In this document: piece after piece, positions 50,628 through 61,854 of the stretch
Layout: the number at the start of each line of letters is the position of its first letter
How positions within the stretch are numbered: the first letter of the stretch is position 1
DNA from: Bdellovibrionales bacterium
Lineage (GTDB): Bacteria > Bdellovibrionota > UBA2428
DNA: 64,000 nucleotides
Assembly: GCA_018266335.1 (NCBI GenBank)
Contig: JAFEAR010000101.1
Location: forward strand, 115,500-179,499
Reading direction: 5' to 3'
Translations under genes and position numbers: made by a program
The notes under the pieces: generated by a model
The model's input: only the letters and a program-made list of their open reading frames with translations
Told to the model about the DNA's origin: nothing
Databases searched by the model: none

Positions 50628-51461
50628 TTAGCGCCCCTGGAAGGCGGGCTTTCTCTTTTCCAGAAAAGCCGCGACACCTTCTTTTTTATCGGCAGTCTCA
50701 AAGATCTCGCCGAAGGCCTTGGCTTCAGCCTCGCACACGGCCTCGAACTCCGGCGTGCGGCGCGTGCGGCAGACCCGCTTGATAGCAGCCAGCGCCAGAG
50801 GACCAGATTTCAGTGTTAGATCGCGGGCCATTTCGAGCCCCATTTTGAGGGCCGCCTCTTCGCCCGTGGTGGTGCCTTCGTCGACTACCTTTTGGATAAG
50901 CCCCAAGGCCATAGCTTCGGGGGCTTTGATTCGGCGGCCAGAATACAAAAGCTCGAGCGCTTTGTTCATACCCAGCCGATCCACAAAGCGCGCCGTGGCG
51001 CCAAAGCCCGGCAGCAATCCCAGGTAAGCTTCCGGCTGACCAAATTCAGAGTGCGAAGTGGCCACCAGCACGTCGCAGCCCATCGCCAGCTCCAAGCCCC
51101 CGCCCAATGCAAAACCGTTAATCGCGGCGATCGTAGGAATAGGGAGCAACTCGAGCCGGCCAAAGGCGTGCTGCCCGAGGCGCGAAAACTTTTGCGCCTC
51201 CGCGCTGCCAAAATTTTTCATCTCGGCAATGTCGGCTCCGGCGACGAAAGCCTTGGTTCCGGCTCCCTTTAGTACGAGTGCCCGCACGGCCAAAGGATTG
51301 CTGGCCAGCCGCTTCTGTAGATCCTTACCTGCCTCATCGATGGCCTTCAGCAAATCGGAATTCAGCGCATTCAGAACGTCGGGCCGATTGAGCGTCCAAA
51401 CTTCCACTTCGCCCGATTCAATCGTTACCTTTTCAATTTTGAGCACGGGCGCAGCGGTCAT
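50628..51461 (-). CDS. Enoyl-CoA hydratase
   Basis: This crotonase-fold enzyme hydrates 2-enoyl-CoA. It has 277 residues. The oxyanion-hole segments are KAFVAGADIAEM and INGFALGGGLELAMGCD, in which the Glu is catalytic; the second Glu lies in FGQPEAYLGLLPG. AAGGA precedes the start. It sits between the dehydrogenases of the pathway. Confidence 0.93.
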   Translation of the reverse strand: MTAAPVLKIEKVTIESGEVEVWTLNRPDVLNALNSDLLKAIDEAGKDLQKRLASNPLAVRALVLKGAGTKAFVAGADIAEMKNFGSAEAQKFSRLGQHAFGRLELLPIPTIAAINGFALGGGLELAMGCDVLVATSHSEFGQPEAYLGLLPGFGATARFVDRLGMNKALELLYSGRRIKAPEAMALGLIQKVVDEGTTTGEEAALKMGLEMARDLTLKSGPLALAAIKRVCRTRRTPEFEAVCEAEAKAFGEIFETADKKEGVAAFLEKRKPAFQGR

Positions 51462-51473
51462 AAATAAAAATCC

Positions 51474-52328
51474 TTATTCGTAAGTGTAAAAACCACGCTT
51501 CGATTTTTTACCGACCCAGCCCGCTTGCACATATTGGCGCAGCAGTGGTGCCGGACGGTATTTGCTGTCGCCGAGTCCTTCGTGCAGGACTTCCATGATA
51601 GCGAGGCAAGTATCCAGCCCGATAAAATCGGCCAGCTGCAGCGGCCCCATGGGCTGGTTGGTGCCCAGCTTCATGGCGGTGTCGATATCTGCGGGCGAGG
51701 CCAAGCCTTCGTTCAACGCAAACACGGCTTCGTTGATCATGGGCATCAGAATACGGTTCACGATGAACCCGGGCATGTCTTTAGACAGCACCGTAGTCTT
51801 ACCCATTTTTTCGGCCAAGCTTTTCACCGTGGCGTAACAAGCATCGCTCGTAGCGAGTCCACGAATAATCTCCACCAATTTCATGAGGGGCACGGGATTC
51901 ATGAAGTGCATGCCAATCACTTGCCCCGGACGTTTGGTGACCGCCGCAATGCGCGTAATCGCAATGGACGAAGTGTTCGATGCCAACACGCAACCGACCG
52001 GCATTTGCTCGTCGAGTTCTTTGAACAACTTCGCTTTCACTTCGAAGTTCTCCGAAACGGCTTCTACCACCAAATCGGGGGCCGCAGCGGCGAGTGATTT
52101 AATGTCGGCCACAAAACGGATGCGATCGAAAATCGCTTCCGGCGTTTCGTTGATTTGTTTTTTCTCGGCCAATTTGGCCAGGCTCTTGCGAATGTTCGCC
52201 GAAGCCCGTTCGGTGGCTCCCGGAAAAGTATCGAGCACCGTTACGCTTAGTCCGGCCTGCGCCGCAACTTGCGCAATGCCACTGCCCATTTGTCCGGCGC
52301 CTACAACGCCCAATTTTTGCACGCTCAT
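51474..52328 (-). CDS. 3-hydroxybutyryl-CoA dehydrogenase
   Basis: It oxidises 3-hydroxyacyl-CoA with NAD. It has 284 residues. The NAD fold is [17 protein letters not shown], and the active-site block is [13 protein letters not shown] followed by [17 protein letters not shown] with the catalytic His. The start directly follows the dut stop (TAAATG), with AGGAG inside the dut end. No thiolase gene is in the run, so the pathway is completed elsewhere. Confidence 0.94.
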   Translation of the reverse strand: MSVQKLGVVGAGQMGSGIAQVAAQAGLSVTVLDTFPGATERASANIRKSLAKLAEKKQINETPEAIFDRIRFVADIKSLAAAAPDLVVEAVSENFEVKAKLFKELDEQMPVGCVLASNTSSIAITRIAAVTKRPGQVIGMHFMNPVPLMKLVEIIRGLATSDACYATVKSLAEKMGKTTVLSKDMPGFIVNRILMPMINEAVFALNEGLASPADIDTAMKLGTNQPMGPLQLADFIGLDTCLAIMEVLHEGLGDSKYRPAPLLRQYVQAGWVGKKSKRGFYTYE

Positions 52329-52784
52329 TTACGCAACTCCTGTAGAACCGAATCCGCCCGCCCCGCGCTCGGTGGCCGACAACTCGAGCGACTCTTCGTG
52401 CGTAACCGCGGTCACCGTAGCCACCACGCCCTGGGCAATGCGATCGCCCGATTTAACAACGAGTGGCTCGCGTCCCAGCACCGTAGCAATCACTTTAATT
52501 TCGCCGCGGTAATCGGAGTCAATTGTGCCAATGCCATTCACCAGGCAGAAGCCATGTTTCAGCGCCAGCCCGCTCCGCGCCCGCACTTGAAGTTCGCAAC
52601 CATGCGGCACTTCAACGGCCAGGCCGGTGGGAATCGCCACGATCTCGCCGGGTTTAACGGTGAGATCGGCGTCCAGTGCAGCTTTAAAATCAAAACCGGC
52701 TGCTCCCACCGTAGCCGCCTTGGGCAGCTCAGCGCGGGCGTTTAAACGTTTCCATTTAAGATGAATGGTTGGGGAGGCACTCAT
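52329..52784 (-). CDS. dut: dUTP pyrophosphatase
   Basis: It hydrolyses dUTP to dUMP, keeping uracil out of DNA. It has 151 residues. All five trimeric dUTPase motifs are present: AAGFDFKA, RSGLALKHG, GTIDSDYRGE, GDRIAQGV and the C-terminal RGAGGFGSTG. The order M16 peptidase-dut after pnp is common in bacteria. Confidence 0.96.
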   Translation of the reverse strand: MSASPTIHLKWKRLNARAELPKAATVGAAGFDFKAALDADLTVKPGEIVAIPTGLAVEVPHGCELQVRARSGLALKHGFCLVNGIGTIDSDYRGEIKVIATVLGREPLVVKSGDRIAQGVVATVTAVTHEESLELSATERGAGGFGSTGVA

Positions 52785-52793
52785 GGCCTCTAG

Positions 52794-54122
52794 TCATAGG
52801 GTGCCGTTCCAGGCTTTGACAACCTTGCCCAGGTCTTTTTGCGAGACGGGGCCAAGGGCAGCAAAACAAGGCGTTACGGCGAGAGCCTTGGCTACTCGGT
52901 CGATATCTTTTTTAGTCATGTCCTGCACTTCCCTCACGGCTTGCTTAAGGGTGTAAGTGCGACGCAGCAAAAGCTCTTGGCGAGCCAGCGACTCCATGCG
53001 GTTGTTGATGCCGTCGTAACTCATAAGAATGCCGCCCACCATCATGGACTTCACGAAGTCGAGGTCTTCTTCTGCGATACCGGCCGCTAAACTGCGACAA
53101 GCCTCGCCCGCTACGGACACGGCTTCAAACCAACGCTTAGGGTTCGTGGCCAAATAACCGCTGAGCAAGCCAACGTCCGAGTAGGTGTAAAGCTGGGCGT
53201 GGGTGCTATACGCCAATCCGCGGCGCTCACGCACTTCGCGGAAGAGCTTAGAACTCGAGCCCCCACCCAACAGATTCGCGAGCGCTGACCAATAAACCTC
53301 GCGGTGGTCGCGCAGCGATACGGCGGGAAACATAAATGAAAATTGCATTTGATCGGCCCGAAAGCGGCGCAACGAAGAGCGCTTGGACATGTCGGCCGGC
53401 AACACGGGCGATTTAACCACCGGTCGTTTACCACGACGCTTGAGCATGTTGCCCCAACGCCAGGTGTCCGCCTTGCGCAAAATGCGGCGAATGATTTCTT
53501 TAACCTTATCTTCCTTGAGCGGCGAAACCACCGAGACCACGATTTCCGAGCGCAGAAAGTTGTCGGCAATATGCTCAATCACTTGCTTGCGTGTGAGGCG
53601 CGAAACTTCCTTGGGGAAGCCCGCAATGCGGCGCCCGAGCGAATCCTTCGCCAGACCGATTTCAAGCAAACTATCACCAAATTCTTCATCCGGATTATCC
53701 GCGTAACTGCGGAGTTCCTGGAGTACGACGGACTTTTCGCGATCAAATTCTTTGGGATCAAAGAGCGAATCAAAAATCATCTCGAACAAAAGTTCGAGGG
53801 CCATTTCGGTCTGATCGGCAGGAACTACGGCATGAAAAGCCGTAAGCTCGCGATCGGTGAAAGCGTTGATTTCGCCGCCGTGACGTTCCACGAGGGTCGA
53901 AATCTCTTCGGCCGAATGTTTCGAGGTGCCTTTGAAAAACAAGTGCTCCGCCAAATGCGTAGCACCATGCCATTTGAGCGGTTCGTTGCGACTGCCGTAG
54001 CCAACGAAGATGCCCACGGCCGCGGACAAGGAGCCCGCATGACGTTCCGTTACAACTCGAAGACCCGGAGCCGCCCTGTACCTAGTGGCGGCTCCGATGT
54101 GCGATGACGTAACGCTCGGCAA
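52794..54122 (-). CDS. M16-family zinc metallopeptidase
   Basis: It has 442 residues, two homologous halves. The inverted zinc motif is HLAEHLFFKGT (His-x-x-Glu-His, about residues 60-64), with the third ligand Glu expected about 77 residues later. The second half has the R/Y pair in RRGLAYSTHAQLY. It is like the processing-peptidase relatives found after pnp in many genomes. It lacks a signal peptide. Confidence 0.93.
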   Translation of the reverse strand: MPSVTSSHIGAATRYRAAPGLRVVTERHAGSLSAAVGIFVGYGSRNEPLKWHGATHLAEHLFFKGTSKHSAEEISTLVERHGGEINAFTDRELTAFHAVVPADQTEMALELLFEMIFDSLFDPKEFDREKSVVLQELRSYADNPDEEFGDSLLEIGLAKDSLGRRIAGFPKEVSRLTRKQVIEHIADNFLRSEIVVSVVSPLKEDKVKEIIRRILRKADTWRWGNMLKRRGKRPVVKSPVLPADMSKRSSLRRFRADQMQFSFMFPAVSLRDHREVYWSALANLLGGGSSSKLFREVRERRGLAYSTHAQLYTYSDVGLLSGYLATNPKRWFEAVSVAGEACRSLAAGIAEEDLDFVKSMMVGGILMSYDGINNRMESLARQELLLRRTYTLKQAVREVQDMTKKDIDRVAKALAVTPCFAALGPVSQKDLGKVVKAWNGTL

Positions 54123-54136
54123 TTCGTTGCCCTAGC

Positions 54137-56281
54137 TCAGCCCTGAGGCTGCGTAGCGGGAGCTCCCGGAACCGGAAGCGCCGCCTTGCGGCTCAAGCGG
54201 ATTTTACCTTGGCGATCGACTTCCAAGACTTTGACCGGGATTTGGTCGCCTTCTTGGATAATGTCGCGCACGTTCTGGACGCGTTTGTGATCGAGTTCGG
54301 ATACGTGGCAAAGACCATCCACGCCCGGACGAATTTCCACGAAAGCGCCGTATTCTTGAATGCGCACCACGGTGCCCATGTAAACGCGGCCGATTTCGGG
54401 TTCCTCGGTCAGATCGCGAATCATTTCGATCGCGCGGGTGACGGCTTTCGGATCGGACGATGCAATGTTCACTTTGCCCGAATCTTCCACGTCGAGCTTC
54501 ACGCCGGTAGCGGCCACGATGCCCTTGATGTTCTTACCGCCGGGACCAATGAGGTCCTTGATGCGATCCGTAGAAATCTTGATGGTCGTAATGCGCGGAG
54601 CGTACTGCGAAACATCCTTACGGCTTTCGGCAATCGCTTTTTCCATTTGCGCCAAGATGTGCAAACGGCCTTCGCGCGCTTGCAACAGAGCGGTGCGCAT
54701 GATGTCGCGGCTAACGCCCTTCATTTTGATGTCCATTTGCACGGCGTTAAGGCCAGCTTTGGTTCCGCAAACTTTGAAGTCCATGTCGCCCAGGTGATCT
54801 TCATCGCCCAGGATGTCCGAGAGAACGACGACTTTATCGCCTTCCTTCATCAGACCCATTGCAATGCCAGCCACCGCAGCGTTCACGGGAACACCTGCGT
54901 CCATGAGGGCCATGCTGCCACCGCAAACGGAGGCCATAGAGGACGATCCGTTGCTCTCGAGAACTTCGGACACGATACGAATCGTGTACGGGAATTTTTC
55001 GAAAGTAGGAACAGTTGCCACCACGGCGCGTTCTGCAAGGGCACTGTGGCCGATTTCGCGGCGGCTGTTGCCACCGAAGCGACCAGTTTCGCCCACGCAG
55101 AAGGGAGGGAAGTTGTAGTGCAGCATGACGCGCTTGTTGAACTTGCCGCGCACGCTGTCGATGAGCTGTTCGTCTTCGGAGGTGCCCAGGGTGACCGTCG
55201 CCAAAGCTTGGGTTTCACCACGGGTGAAGAGTGCCGAACCGTGGGTACGGGGCAGCAAACCAGCTTCACACTCGATGGGACGAATTTCGTTGTAAGCACG
55301 ACCATCAATGCGGTGGCCTTTGCTGAAGGTGATGGCGCGAGCGAATTGCTTCTTCGCGTCTTCAAAGTAGCCCGTAGCTTCGGCCGTAAGTTTAGCAATC
55401 GCAGCGGCATCCGTGAGGTTCGCCTGCTCAACGATTTGATTGATGACGGTCGTTTCCGTCTTGTCGATTTCCGCGTAGCGCAGAGCCTTTTGACGGTGCT
55501 CGTAAGCAGCCTTCAGGCCGGACTGAGCGAGTTCTTTAACTTTAGCGGCCAGCGTTTCGTTCTTCACGGGAGGCGTGAAGGTACGTTTGGCTTTGCCGCA
55601 CTTCGCAACGAACTCTTCTTGGAGTTTTACGAGCGTTTGGATTTGCTCGAAACCGAAGAAAATAGCGTTCAGGAAATCTTCTTCCGCTACATCGTCGCCG
55701 CCGCCTTCCACCATCATGATGGCGTCTTTGCTGCCGGAAACGAGAACGGAGATGTCCGATTCCATGAGTTGTTCGTTGGTCGGGTTGATCAGGAACTGAC
55801 CCTTCACGCGACCCACACGCACCGTAGCGATGGGCGTGTTGAATACGATGTCCGAAACCATGAGGGCCGCCGAAGCACCGAGACCCGCGATGGTTTCAAC
55901 TTCGTTCTCACCGTCGTAGGAGAGGAGCGTGACGACGATTTGCGTTTCGCAGCGGTAGCCTTTCGGGAACAGCGGGCGAATCGGACGATCGACCATGCGG
56001 GCGTTGAGCGTCGCCCAATCGGAGGGACGTGCTTCGCGCTTGAAGAAGCCGCCCGGGATTTTTCCGGAGGCGTAGAACTTCTCTTGGAATTCAATAGTGA
56101 GAGGAAGGAAATCGATGCCGGCTTTCTCTTCGTGGCTGGAGACGGCGGTTACTAGCGCCATCGTTTCGCCATACTGCACGATCACCGAGCCGTGCGCTTG
56201 TTTAGCAAAGCGGCCAGTTTCGAGCGTGAGGGTACGACCACCGATTTCGGTGGAGACTTTGATCGGATTGTTAAGTGCCAT
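54137..56281 (-). CDS. pnp: Polyribonucleotide nucleotidyltransferase (PNPase)
   Basis: A phosphorolytic 3'-5' exoribonuclease of the degradosome. It has 714 residues: two RNase PH domains joined by a helical linker ([33 protein letters not shown]), a KH domain ([11 protein letters not shown]) and an S1 domain ([19 protein letters not shown]). It follows rpsO by 9 bases. No clear RNase III-type leader hairpin is visible in that gap. Confidence 0.97.
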   Translation of the reverse strand: MALNNPIKVSTEIGGRTLTLETGRFAKQAHGSVIVQYGETMALVTAVSSHEEKAGIDFLPLTIEFQEKFYASGKIPGGFFKREARPSDWATLNARMVDRPIRPLFPKGYRCETQIVVTLLSYDGENEVETIAGLGASAALMVSDIVFNTPIATVRVGRVKGQFLINPTNEQLMESDISVLVSGSKDAIMMVEGGGDDVAEEDFLNAIFFGFEQIQTLVKLQEEFVAKCGKAKRTFTPPVKNETLAAKVKELAQSGLKAAYEHRQKALRYAEIDKTETTVINQIVEQANLTDAAAIAKLTAEATGYFEDAKKQFARAITFSKGHRIDGRAYNEIRPIECEAGLLPRTHGSALFTRGETQALATVTLGTSEDEQLIDSVRGKFNKRVMLHYNFPPFCVGETGRFGGNSRREIGHSALAERAVVATVPTFEKFPYTIRIVSEVLESNGSSSMASVCGGSMALMDAGVPVNAAVAGIAMGLMKEGDKVVVLSDILGDEDHLGDMDFKVCGTKAGLNAVQMDIKMKGVSRDIMRTALLQAREGRLHILAQMEKAIAESRKDVSQYAPRITTIKISTDRIKDLIGPGGKNIKGIVAATGVKLDVEDSGKVNIASSDPKAVTRAIEMIRDLTEEPEIGRVYMGTVVRIQEYGAFVEIRPGVDGLCHVSELDHKRVQNVRDIIQEGDQIPVKVLEVDRQGKIRLSRKAALPVPGAPATQPQG

Positions 56282-56290
56282 CTTAGCGGC

Positions 56291-56560
56291 TTACTTTCTC
56301 AGTCCGAGATCAGCGATCAGTTTGTTGTAACGCGTCGGTGCTTCACGTTTCAGGTACGTGAGCAAGCTGCGGCGTTGACCGACGAGTTTCAAAAGACCAC
56401 GGCGCGAATGGAAATCTTTGACGTGTTTTTTGAAGTGATCGGTGAGGTGATTAATCCGAGTGGTCAACAGCGCCACTTGAACTTCGGGGGAACCGGAATC
56501 GTTTTCGTGAACACGGTGGCCCGCAATCACTTTTTTCTTTTCATCGCGCGAAATGGACAT
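56291..56560 (-). CDS. rpsO: 30S ribosomal protein S15
   Basis: It has 89 residues from ATG 56560, with GGAG upstream. The S15 pattern [29 protein letters not shown] and [19 protein letters not shown] is intact. It binds the 16S rRNA three-way junction early in assembly. Confidence 0.97.
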   Translation of the reverse strand: MSISRDEKKKVIAGHRVHENDSGSPEVQVALLTTRINHLTDHFKKHVKDFHSRRGLLKLVGQRRSLLTYLKREAPTRYNKLIADLGLRK

Positions 56561-56652
56561 TTGAGCTCTTCTCCTTAGTAACAAATCTCTTAAATATTTT
56601 TCGTTTCGCGACCTTAGACAAAAGACCCCAAATAATCAATCACAACCTGGAG

Positions 56653-57558
56653 TCAGGCCGGCCACGCCAAAGGATCTTCGAGGAAAACCCGGCCCAGGGC
56701 CCCGGCCGAGGGTTCAATCCAAGCAATTAATTGATCGCCGGGGGCCACCAAAAGTTCGGGTCTAGGGAGGGGTCCCACGGGGGTCCAGCGACCGAATTTA
56801 CGGATATCCTGGGCCTGGCCATCGCTAATCTCGCGGCGGCCAAAGTGAGCAGCCAAATCATTCAAATTGAGCCTCGCAAAGCCCTGAGCTCCCGCCGGAA
56901 AGCCAAAGGGGCCGATTTCCGAGCGCACCAATCGCGAAAGGAGCCCCGGGCTGCCCACCAGGGCCTCGCCCCAATCGCGGGCAAAGGATCGCACGTAAGT
57001 GCCCGAACTAACGCGCACCCGAAAGCGCCAGGCTCCTACCGAATGCGCCTCACGGGTTTGAATTTCCCACCCCAAGTGCTCGGCAGCGAGCAACTCACAG
57101 CTGCGGGGCTTCATTTCTTTAACGACGCCCTCGCGGGCCCACTCGTGGGCTCTTTTGCCGTCCACATGAATGGCACTGAGCTGCGGGGGAATTTGTTCGA
57201 AGGTGCCGAGTTGCCCGGCCAGAAAGGAGCTTAGCTGGGCCTCCGTAATGGCTTTCAGCTTAGCCTCTAACTCGGGAGTGCCAAGCCATTGGAGCGTTCC
57301 GGTGTCGTCAAGGGAATCGGAGCTGACTCCCAAGAAGAGGGTAGCTTCGTAGGTTTTGGGGAGGCCAACGAGAGGCGAAATGATTTTGGTTCCTTCGCCA
57401 AACCCCACTAGCAGGAGGCCTTCCGCGAAAGGGTCGAGCGTACCGGTATGACCGATGCCCGTACGGGATTTTCCGGGCAAGGCTAGCTCACGCTTGAAAT
57501 TGCCCAGAAGGTCCTGCGAACCAGGACCCCGATTTTTCCAGAGGAGGGCGAGCCCCAC
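56653..57558 (-). CDS. truB: tRNA pseudouridine-55 synthase
   Basis: It makes pseudouridine 55 in the tRNA T-loop. It starts at GTG 57558 and has 301 residues. The catalytic Asp sits in GHTGTLDPFAEGLLL; other blocks are KTYEATLFLG and VSSGTYVRSFARDWG. The N-terminal KPxGxxS motif is degenerate (KNRGPGSQ). The start is 3 bases after the infB stop; rbfA, usually between them, is absent. Confidence 0.93.
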   Translation of the reverse strand: MGLALLWKNRGPGSQDLLGNFKRELALPGKSRTGIGHTGTLDPFAEGLLLVGFGEGTKIISPLVGLPKTYEATLFLGVSSDSLDDTGTLQWLGTPELEAKLKAITEAQLSSFLAGQLGTFEQIPPQLSAIHVDGKRAHEWAREGVVKEMKPRSCELLAAEHLGWEIQTREAHSVGAWRFRVRVSSGTYVRSFARDWGEALVGSPGLLSRLVRSEIGPFGFPAGAQGFARLNLNDLAAHFGRREISDGQAQDIRKFGRWTPVGPLPRPELLVAPGDQLIAWIEPSAGALGRVFLEDPLAWPA

Positions 57559-57561
57559 GCG

Positions 57562-60432
57562 TTAAGCGGAGGCTCCGGGTCCCTCGTTAAGCGAGCCCGC
57601 GATGGCTTCCGTGGTGAAAGCCTCGATGACGTCGCCCGTTTTGATATCGTTGTAGTTCTCGATCGAAATACCGCACTCGAAACCTTCGGCCACTTCGCGC
57701 GCGTCGTCTTTGAAGCGCTTCAAGCCCGAAAGCTTGCCGGTGTAAATCACGCGGTTGTCGCGAATGAGGCGTACCGAGTTCGAACGCTGAATTTTGCCTT
57801 TGGTGACGGAGCAACCAGCCACGGCGCCCACTTTGGTGATCGTGAACACGTTGCGGACTTCCGCCCGGCCCATGACCGTTTCTTTGTAGGTCGGTGCCAG
57901 CAAGCCTTCCATAGCCTTGGTGACGTCGTCGATGAGGTCGTAAATGATCGTGTAGGTTTTAATCTGCACGCCCCGACGCTCGGCTTCGTTTTGGCTCTTG
58001 GAATCCGGACGAACGTTAAAGCCCACGACCACGGCTTTGGAAGCCGAAGCCAAGAGAACATCGCTCTCGGAAATTCCACCCACGGCCGCCGAAAGAATCT
58101 TCAGGCGCACTTTGTTTTGGGGGAGTTTCTGGAGGGCGAATTGGATGGCTTCTGCCGATCCCTTCACGTCCGTTTTAATAATGAGCGGCAATTCTTTGAG
58201 ATCGCTCGCGCTCATGCGTGCATAGAGATCTTCCAACGATGCACCGCCGGCTTCGGCTTTCTTCTGCTCGATGCGGTGTTCGACCAATTGCTTGGCCATT
58301 TTTTCGTCAGAAATAGCAGTGAGAATGTCACCCGCTTCGGGAACTGCGCCGAGACCGAGAATTTCGACCGGCGTCGACGGACCTGCTTGTTTAACGTTCA
58401 CACCCTTGTCGTCGATGAGAGCGCGGACTTTGCCCGTTTGGGTACCTGCTACAACGTAGTCACCCACCGAGAGGAGACCTGCCTTGATGAGAACCGTGGC
58501 TACGGGACCCCGACCCTTATCGAGTTTAGCTTCGATGATCGTACCTTCGGCCAATCCGGTTGCGCGCGCTTTAAGCTCGAGCAATTCGGCTTGGATTTGG
58601 ATCATCTCCAAAAGTTTGTCTACGCCATCGCCCGTTTTTGCCGAGAGCGGAACGAAGATCGTGTCGCCGCCCCACTCTTCCGACACGAGACCCAGCTCCG
58701 ACAATTGCTGACGGATGCGGTCGGGGTTGGCGTCAGGAAGATCCATTTTGTTTACGGCCACGATCAAAGGAACGCCGGCCGCTTTGGCATGATCCACGGC
58801 TTCGCGCGTTTGGGGCATGACGCCATCCGTAGCGGAAACCACGAGAATCACAATGTCGGTAACGCTGGCACCGCGAGCGCGCATGGAGGTAAACGCCGCG
58901 TGGCCCGGAGTATCCAAGAAAGTAAGCGAGTCAGCCACGGGGCCCGAGGCAACTTTAGCGCCCTTGCCAGCTTTGGCCTTAGCCGCCGCTTTGTCTTTTT
59001 TGCTGCCACCGCCATCTTTCTTGGCACTCAAATTCTTCACAGCATCGGCCACTCGCACCGTGTAGGCGCCGATGTGTTGCGTGATGCCGCCCGCTTCACC
59101 TTCCACCACGCGAGCGCGGCGAATGATGTCGAGAAGCGAAGTCTTGCCGTGGTCCACATGACCCATGATGGTCACGACCGCGGAACGAGGTTCTTGATTT
59201 GCGGAGTCGCCGCCGACTGCACTTTCGATGGCTGCCTCCTCACTGAAGGTTTCGTCGCGAAGTTCGAATTGGTATTCGGCTGCGAGCAGCTGCGCCGTCG
59301 CCAGGTCGATGTACCAATCGTCGAATCCCTCTGCGTCATCGGGTTGTTCTACGCCCAGACCGCGGAGCTTCTTCATGACGTCGTAAACCTTGACCGACAT
59401 TTGGTCAGCCAGGTCCGCTACGCTGATTTCATCTTCAAAAAAGACGACGCGTTTATGGTCGGCTGCCCGAGTGGAACTCGCCTTCTTTTGTGCAAATCCG
59501 ATAGATAGTTTTTTCTTTTTAGGTTGATAAACGCGCTCGCGACGCAGGTAATCAGTCGATTTGAAGACCTGGTCGTCGTCGCGGCGGACACCCGCAGCGG
59601 CCTTCTTCTTCCGGGTTTCCTCGTCTTCCTGCTGGCGAATCAGAGTGCTGCCCGTACGCGCCAGTTCAGGGTCGCTGAAAGTCTTGGGAACGTTCGTTTT
59701 GTCCGATGGGCCTTTGCGTACGCCGTAAGTTTTTTCAGCGCCAGCCGGCGCCTCTTCAACGATGAGAGGACGTGCCCGCACAGCAGGTTCAGGAGAAACA
59801 ACCCGAATAACACTGAAGCGCGAGGTGCGGCGAACAACCCCTCCCGTTGCAGCAGCAGCGGACACTTCTTTAACTTCAGGGGGAGCGACCGCGGCGATTT
59901 CTTCGACCGGAGCCGCCTCGGGTTCGGATGCCGTCTCCATGGACGATTGAACCGGCGCTTCATCTGGAGCCGAAGCCTCGGGCGAAGCCGCTTCATCAAA
60001 TTGCGATTCCGGAGCCAATTCTTGCGCAACCGCTTCAGGAGCAGCAGTCACTTCAGCTTCAGGTGCTTCAACGCTGGCTGAGGGAGCGTCAACGGCTCCC
60101 GATTTCCGGCGAATAACCGTTGAAGCCGGTGCCTCGGCTTCCGCCTGCGGTGCCGCAGCTCGAGTCCGAGTAATTACCACCGAAGGTTTAGCCGGTGCGT
60201 CCGCTTTGGGCGCATCTTTTTCTTTCGCCTTGCTGCGAACGACGGTTTTTTTCTTGGGAGCTTCAGCTTTGGGCGGATTCAGGAAGGCGCGGATTTGATC
60301 CGCTTGCTCCGGCGAAAGCTCAGCCATGTGGTTCTTGATCTTGAGATCAAGCGGTTTGATTTTTTCGATGAGCTCAAGAGCTTTGATGTCAAACTCTTTT
60401 GCCAGCTGAAAAACCGAAATGTTCTGAGTCAT
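57562..60432 (-). CDS. infB: Translation initiation factor IF-2
   Basis: A GTPase that places fMet-tRNA on the ribosome. About 956 residues from ATG 60432; ATG 60444 is possible. An IF2-N domain ([23 protein letters not shown]) is followed by about 230 residues of charged Ala/Glu/Pro-rich linker, a second N-domain, then the G-domain with [20 protein letters not shown] and NKMDLPDA, and domains II-IV. The G-domain contains an unusual Lys/Gly-rich insertion ([20 protein letters not shown]) of about 30 residues between switch I and DTPGH. Confidence 0.97.
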   Translation of the reverse strand: MTQNISVFQLAKEFDIKALELIEKIKPLDLKIKNHMAELSPEQADQIRAFLNPPKAEAPKKKTVVRSKAKEKDAPKADAPAKPSVVITRTRAAAPQAEAEAPASTVIRRKSGAVDAPSASVEAPEAEVTAAPEAVAQELAPESQFDEAASPEASAPDEAPVQSSMETASEPEAAPVEEIAAVAPPEVKEVSAAAATGGVVRRTSRFSVIRVVSPEPAVRARPLIVEEAPAGAEKTYGVRKGPSDKTNVPKTFSDPELARTGSTLIRQQEDEETRKKKAAAGVRRDDDQVFKSTDYLRRERVYQPKKKKLSIGFAQKKASSTRAADHKRVVFFEDEISVADLADQMSVKVYDVMKKLRGLGVEQPDDAEGFDDWYIDLATAQLLAAEYQFELRDETFSEEAAIESAVGGDSANQEPRSAVVTIMGHVDHGKTSLLDIIRRARVVEGEAGGITQHIGAYTVRVADAVKNLSAKKDGGGSKKDKAAAKAKAGKGAKVASGPVADSLTFLDTPGHAAFTSMRARGASVTDIVILVVSATDGVMPQTREAVDHAKAAGVPLIVAVNKMDLPDANPDRIRQQLSELGLVSEEWGGDTIFVPLSAKTGDGVDKLLEMIQIQAELLELKARATGLAEGTIIEAKLDKGRGPVATVLIKAGLLSVGDYVVAGTQTGKVRALIDDKGVNVKQAGPSTPVEILGLGAVPEAGDILTAISDEKMAKQLVEHRIEQKKAEAGGASLEDLYARMSASDLKELPLIIKTDVKGSAEAIQFALQKLPQNKVRLKILSAAVGGISESDVLLASASKAVVVGFNVRPDSKSQNEAERRGVQIKTYTIIYDLIDDVTKAMEGLLAPTYKETVMGRAEVRNVFTITKVGAVAGCSVTKGKIQRSNSVRLIRDNRVIYTGKLSGLKRFKDDAREVAEGFECGISIENYNDIKTGDVIEAFTTEAIAGSLNEGPGASA

Positions 60433-60468
60433 TGGACCACCCATCCTGAGCTTCCGCTCAAGTCTCCG

Positions 60469-61851
60469 TTATTTACTCTTCTCGCGAGCCGCAACTTCGG
60501 CGCGCAAACGAGCCTCGATGGACTCCATACTGTTGCCATCGCCAGCCGGTTTAGCTGCCGCGGCTGCAGCCAGAATCTCTTCCTCTTTCGGAATCAATTC
60601 GTCCAGCTTGCCGCTGGCGACCAAGTCGCGAGCCTTAGCGATGAGTTCTGCGCCCTTGGCTTCGTCGAAGCCCGGGACCGAAGCGAACATGGCCGCTTCG
60701 CTTTCTGCTACGTCACGTACGGTTTCAAACCCGTTTTGGTACAGCGCCATAGCCAGCGTGTCCGTGACGCCCGGAATAAGGGCGAATTGGAATTTCGCGC
60801 TCGCCAGACGTTTCGCCATGAGGGCTTCGGACACGATGTCGAGACGCCAGCCGGTCAATTGGCTAGCGAGGCGCACGTTTTGGCCTTTCCGGCCAATCGC
60901 GAGGGACAGGTTAGCGTCGCCCACGACCACTTCGATGGCTTTGTTATCGTCATCGATAATAACTTTTTGGATCTCGGCCGGAGCTAGCGCGTTACAGACG
61001 AAACGCGAAATGTCGTCGTCCCAGGGAACGATGTCGATACGTTCGCCGCGCAGCTCCTGCACGATGTTCTGCACGCGGCTACCGCGCACGCCGACGCAGG
61101 CGCCGATGGGATCGACATCCGAGTCACGCGAGATGACCGCGATTTTAGCGCGGATGCCAGGATCGCGGGCCGCGCCACGGATAATGACCAGGCCTTCGCG
61201 AATTTCGGGAACTTCATTGTAGAACAGCGACATGAGGTATTCAGGGCAAGCGCGCGAGAGAATAATGCGCGGACCCTTGGGCGTAAGCTGCACGTCCATC
61301 AGGTAAGCCTGCAAACGGTCGCCCGGGTTGTAAGCTTCGCCCGGAATTTGTTCACGCAGAGGCATAAAGCCTTCGGTGCGCCCCAGGTCGACGATCACGT
61401 TGCCACGGTCCACACGGCGAATGAGACCGGTGATGATTTCGCCTTTGCGGTGCTGGAATTCGTTATAGATGAGTTCGCGTTCTGCATCGCGAACCTTCTG
61501 CACGATCACCTGCTTCGCCGTTTGAGCTGCGATGCGAGTGAGGAGCGTGGAATCGAGTTTAATGCCGATGCTGTCACCCAGGCTCACTTCGGAGTCGAGG
61601 GTGCGGGCTTCGTCGATGGAGATTTCGCGCGCTTTGTCGTGGACTTTTTCGACCACCATTTTGAACTCGAACAATTCGACTTCGCCGATGTCCTCGTTGA
61701 ATTTAGCTTCGATTTCGCGGTTAGCACCGTACTTGCGGCGGGCTACCATGAGCATGGCTTCTTCGAGGGCGGAGATAATAAAGCTCCGGTCGATGCCTTT
61801 GTCTTTCCCGACTTGCTCAATCACTTTTTCGAGTTCGTTCATGTTGATCAT
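60469..61851 (-). CDS. nusA: Transcription termination/antitermination factor NusA
   Basis: It has 460 residues: RNA-polymerase-binding N-domain, S1 (GLIRRVDRGNVIVDLGRTEGFMP), KH1/KH2 (ACVGVRGSRVQNIVQEL; LSLAIGRKGQNVRLASQLTGW) and a C-terminal helix-hairpin-helix-like repeat (ALYQNGFETVRDVAES). GGAG lies 9 bases before ATG 61851. It starts 3 bases after the rimP stop. Confidence 0.97.
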   Translation of the reverse strand: MINMNELEKVIEQVGKDKGIDRSFIISALEEAMLMVARRKYGANREIEAKFNEDIGEVELFEFKMVVEKVHDKAREISIDEARTLDSEVSLGDSIGIKLDSTLLTRIAAQTAKQVIVQKVRDAERELIYNEFQHRKGEIITGLIRRVDRGNVIVDLGRTEGFMPLREQIPGEAYNPGDRLQAYLMDVQLTPKGPRIILSRACPEYLMSLFYNEVPEIREGLVIIRGAARDPGIRAKIAVISRDSDVDPIGACVGVRGSRVQNIVQELRGERIDIVPWDDDISRFVCNALAPAEIQKVIIDDDNKAIEVVVGDANLSLAIGRKGQNVRLASQLTGWRLDIVSEALMAKRLASAKFQFALIPGVTDTLAMALYQNGFETVRDVAESEAAMFASVPGFDEAKGAELIAKARDLVASGKLDELIPKEEEILAAAAAAKPAGDGNSMESIEARLRAEVAAREKSK

Positions 61852-61854
61852 GGG

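Noticed and set aside
54209..56155. Open frame of 648 codons antisense to pnp
   Set aside because: It is rich in His, Phe and Asp as expected from the reverse complement of a biased gene. The sense frame is unmistakable PNPase.
57991..59508. Open frame of 505 codons antisense to infB
   Set aside because: Same explanation; the sense frame carries all IF-2 GTPase motifs.
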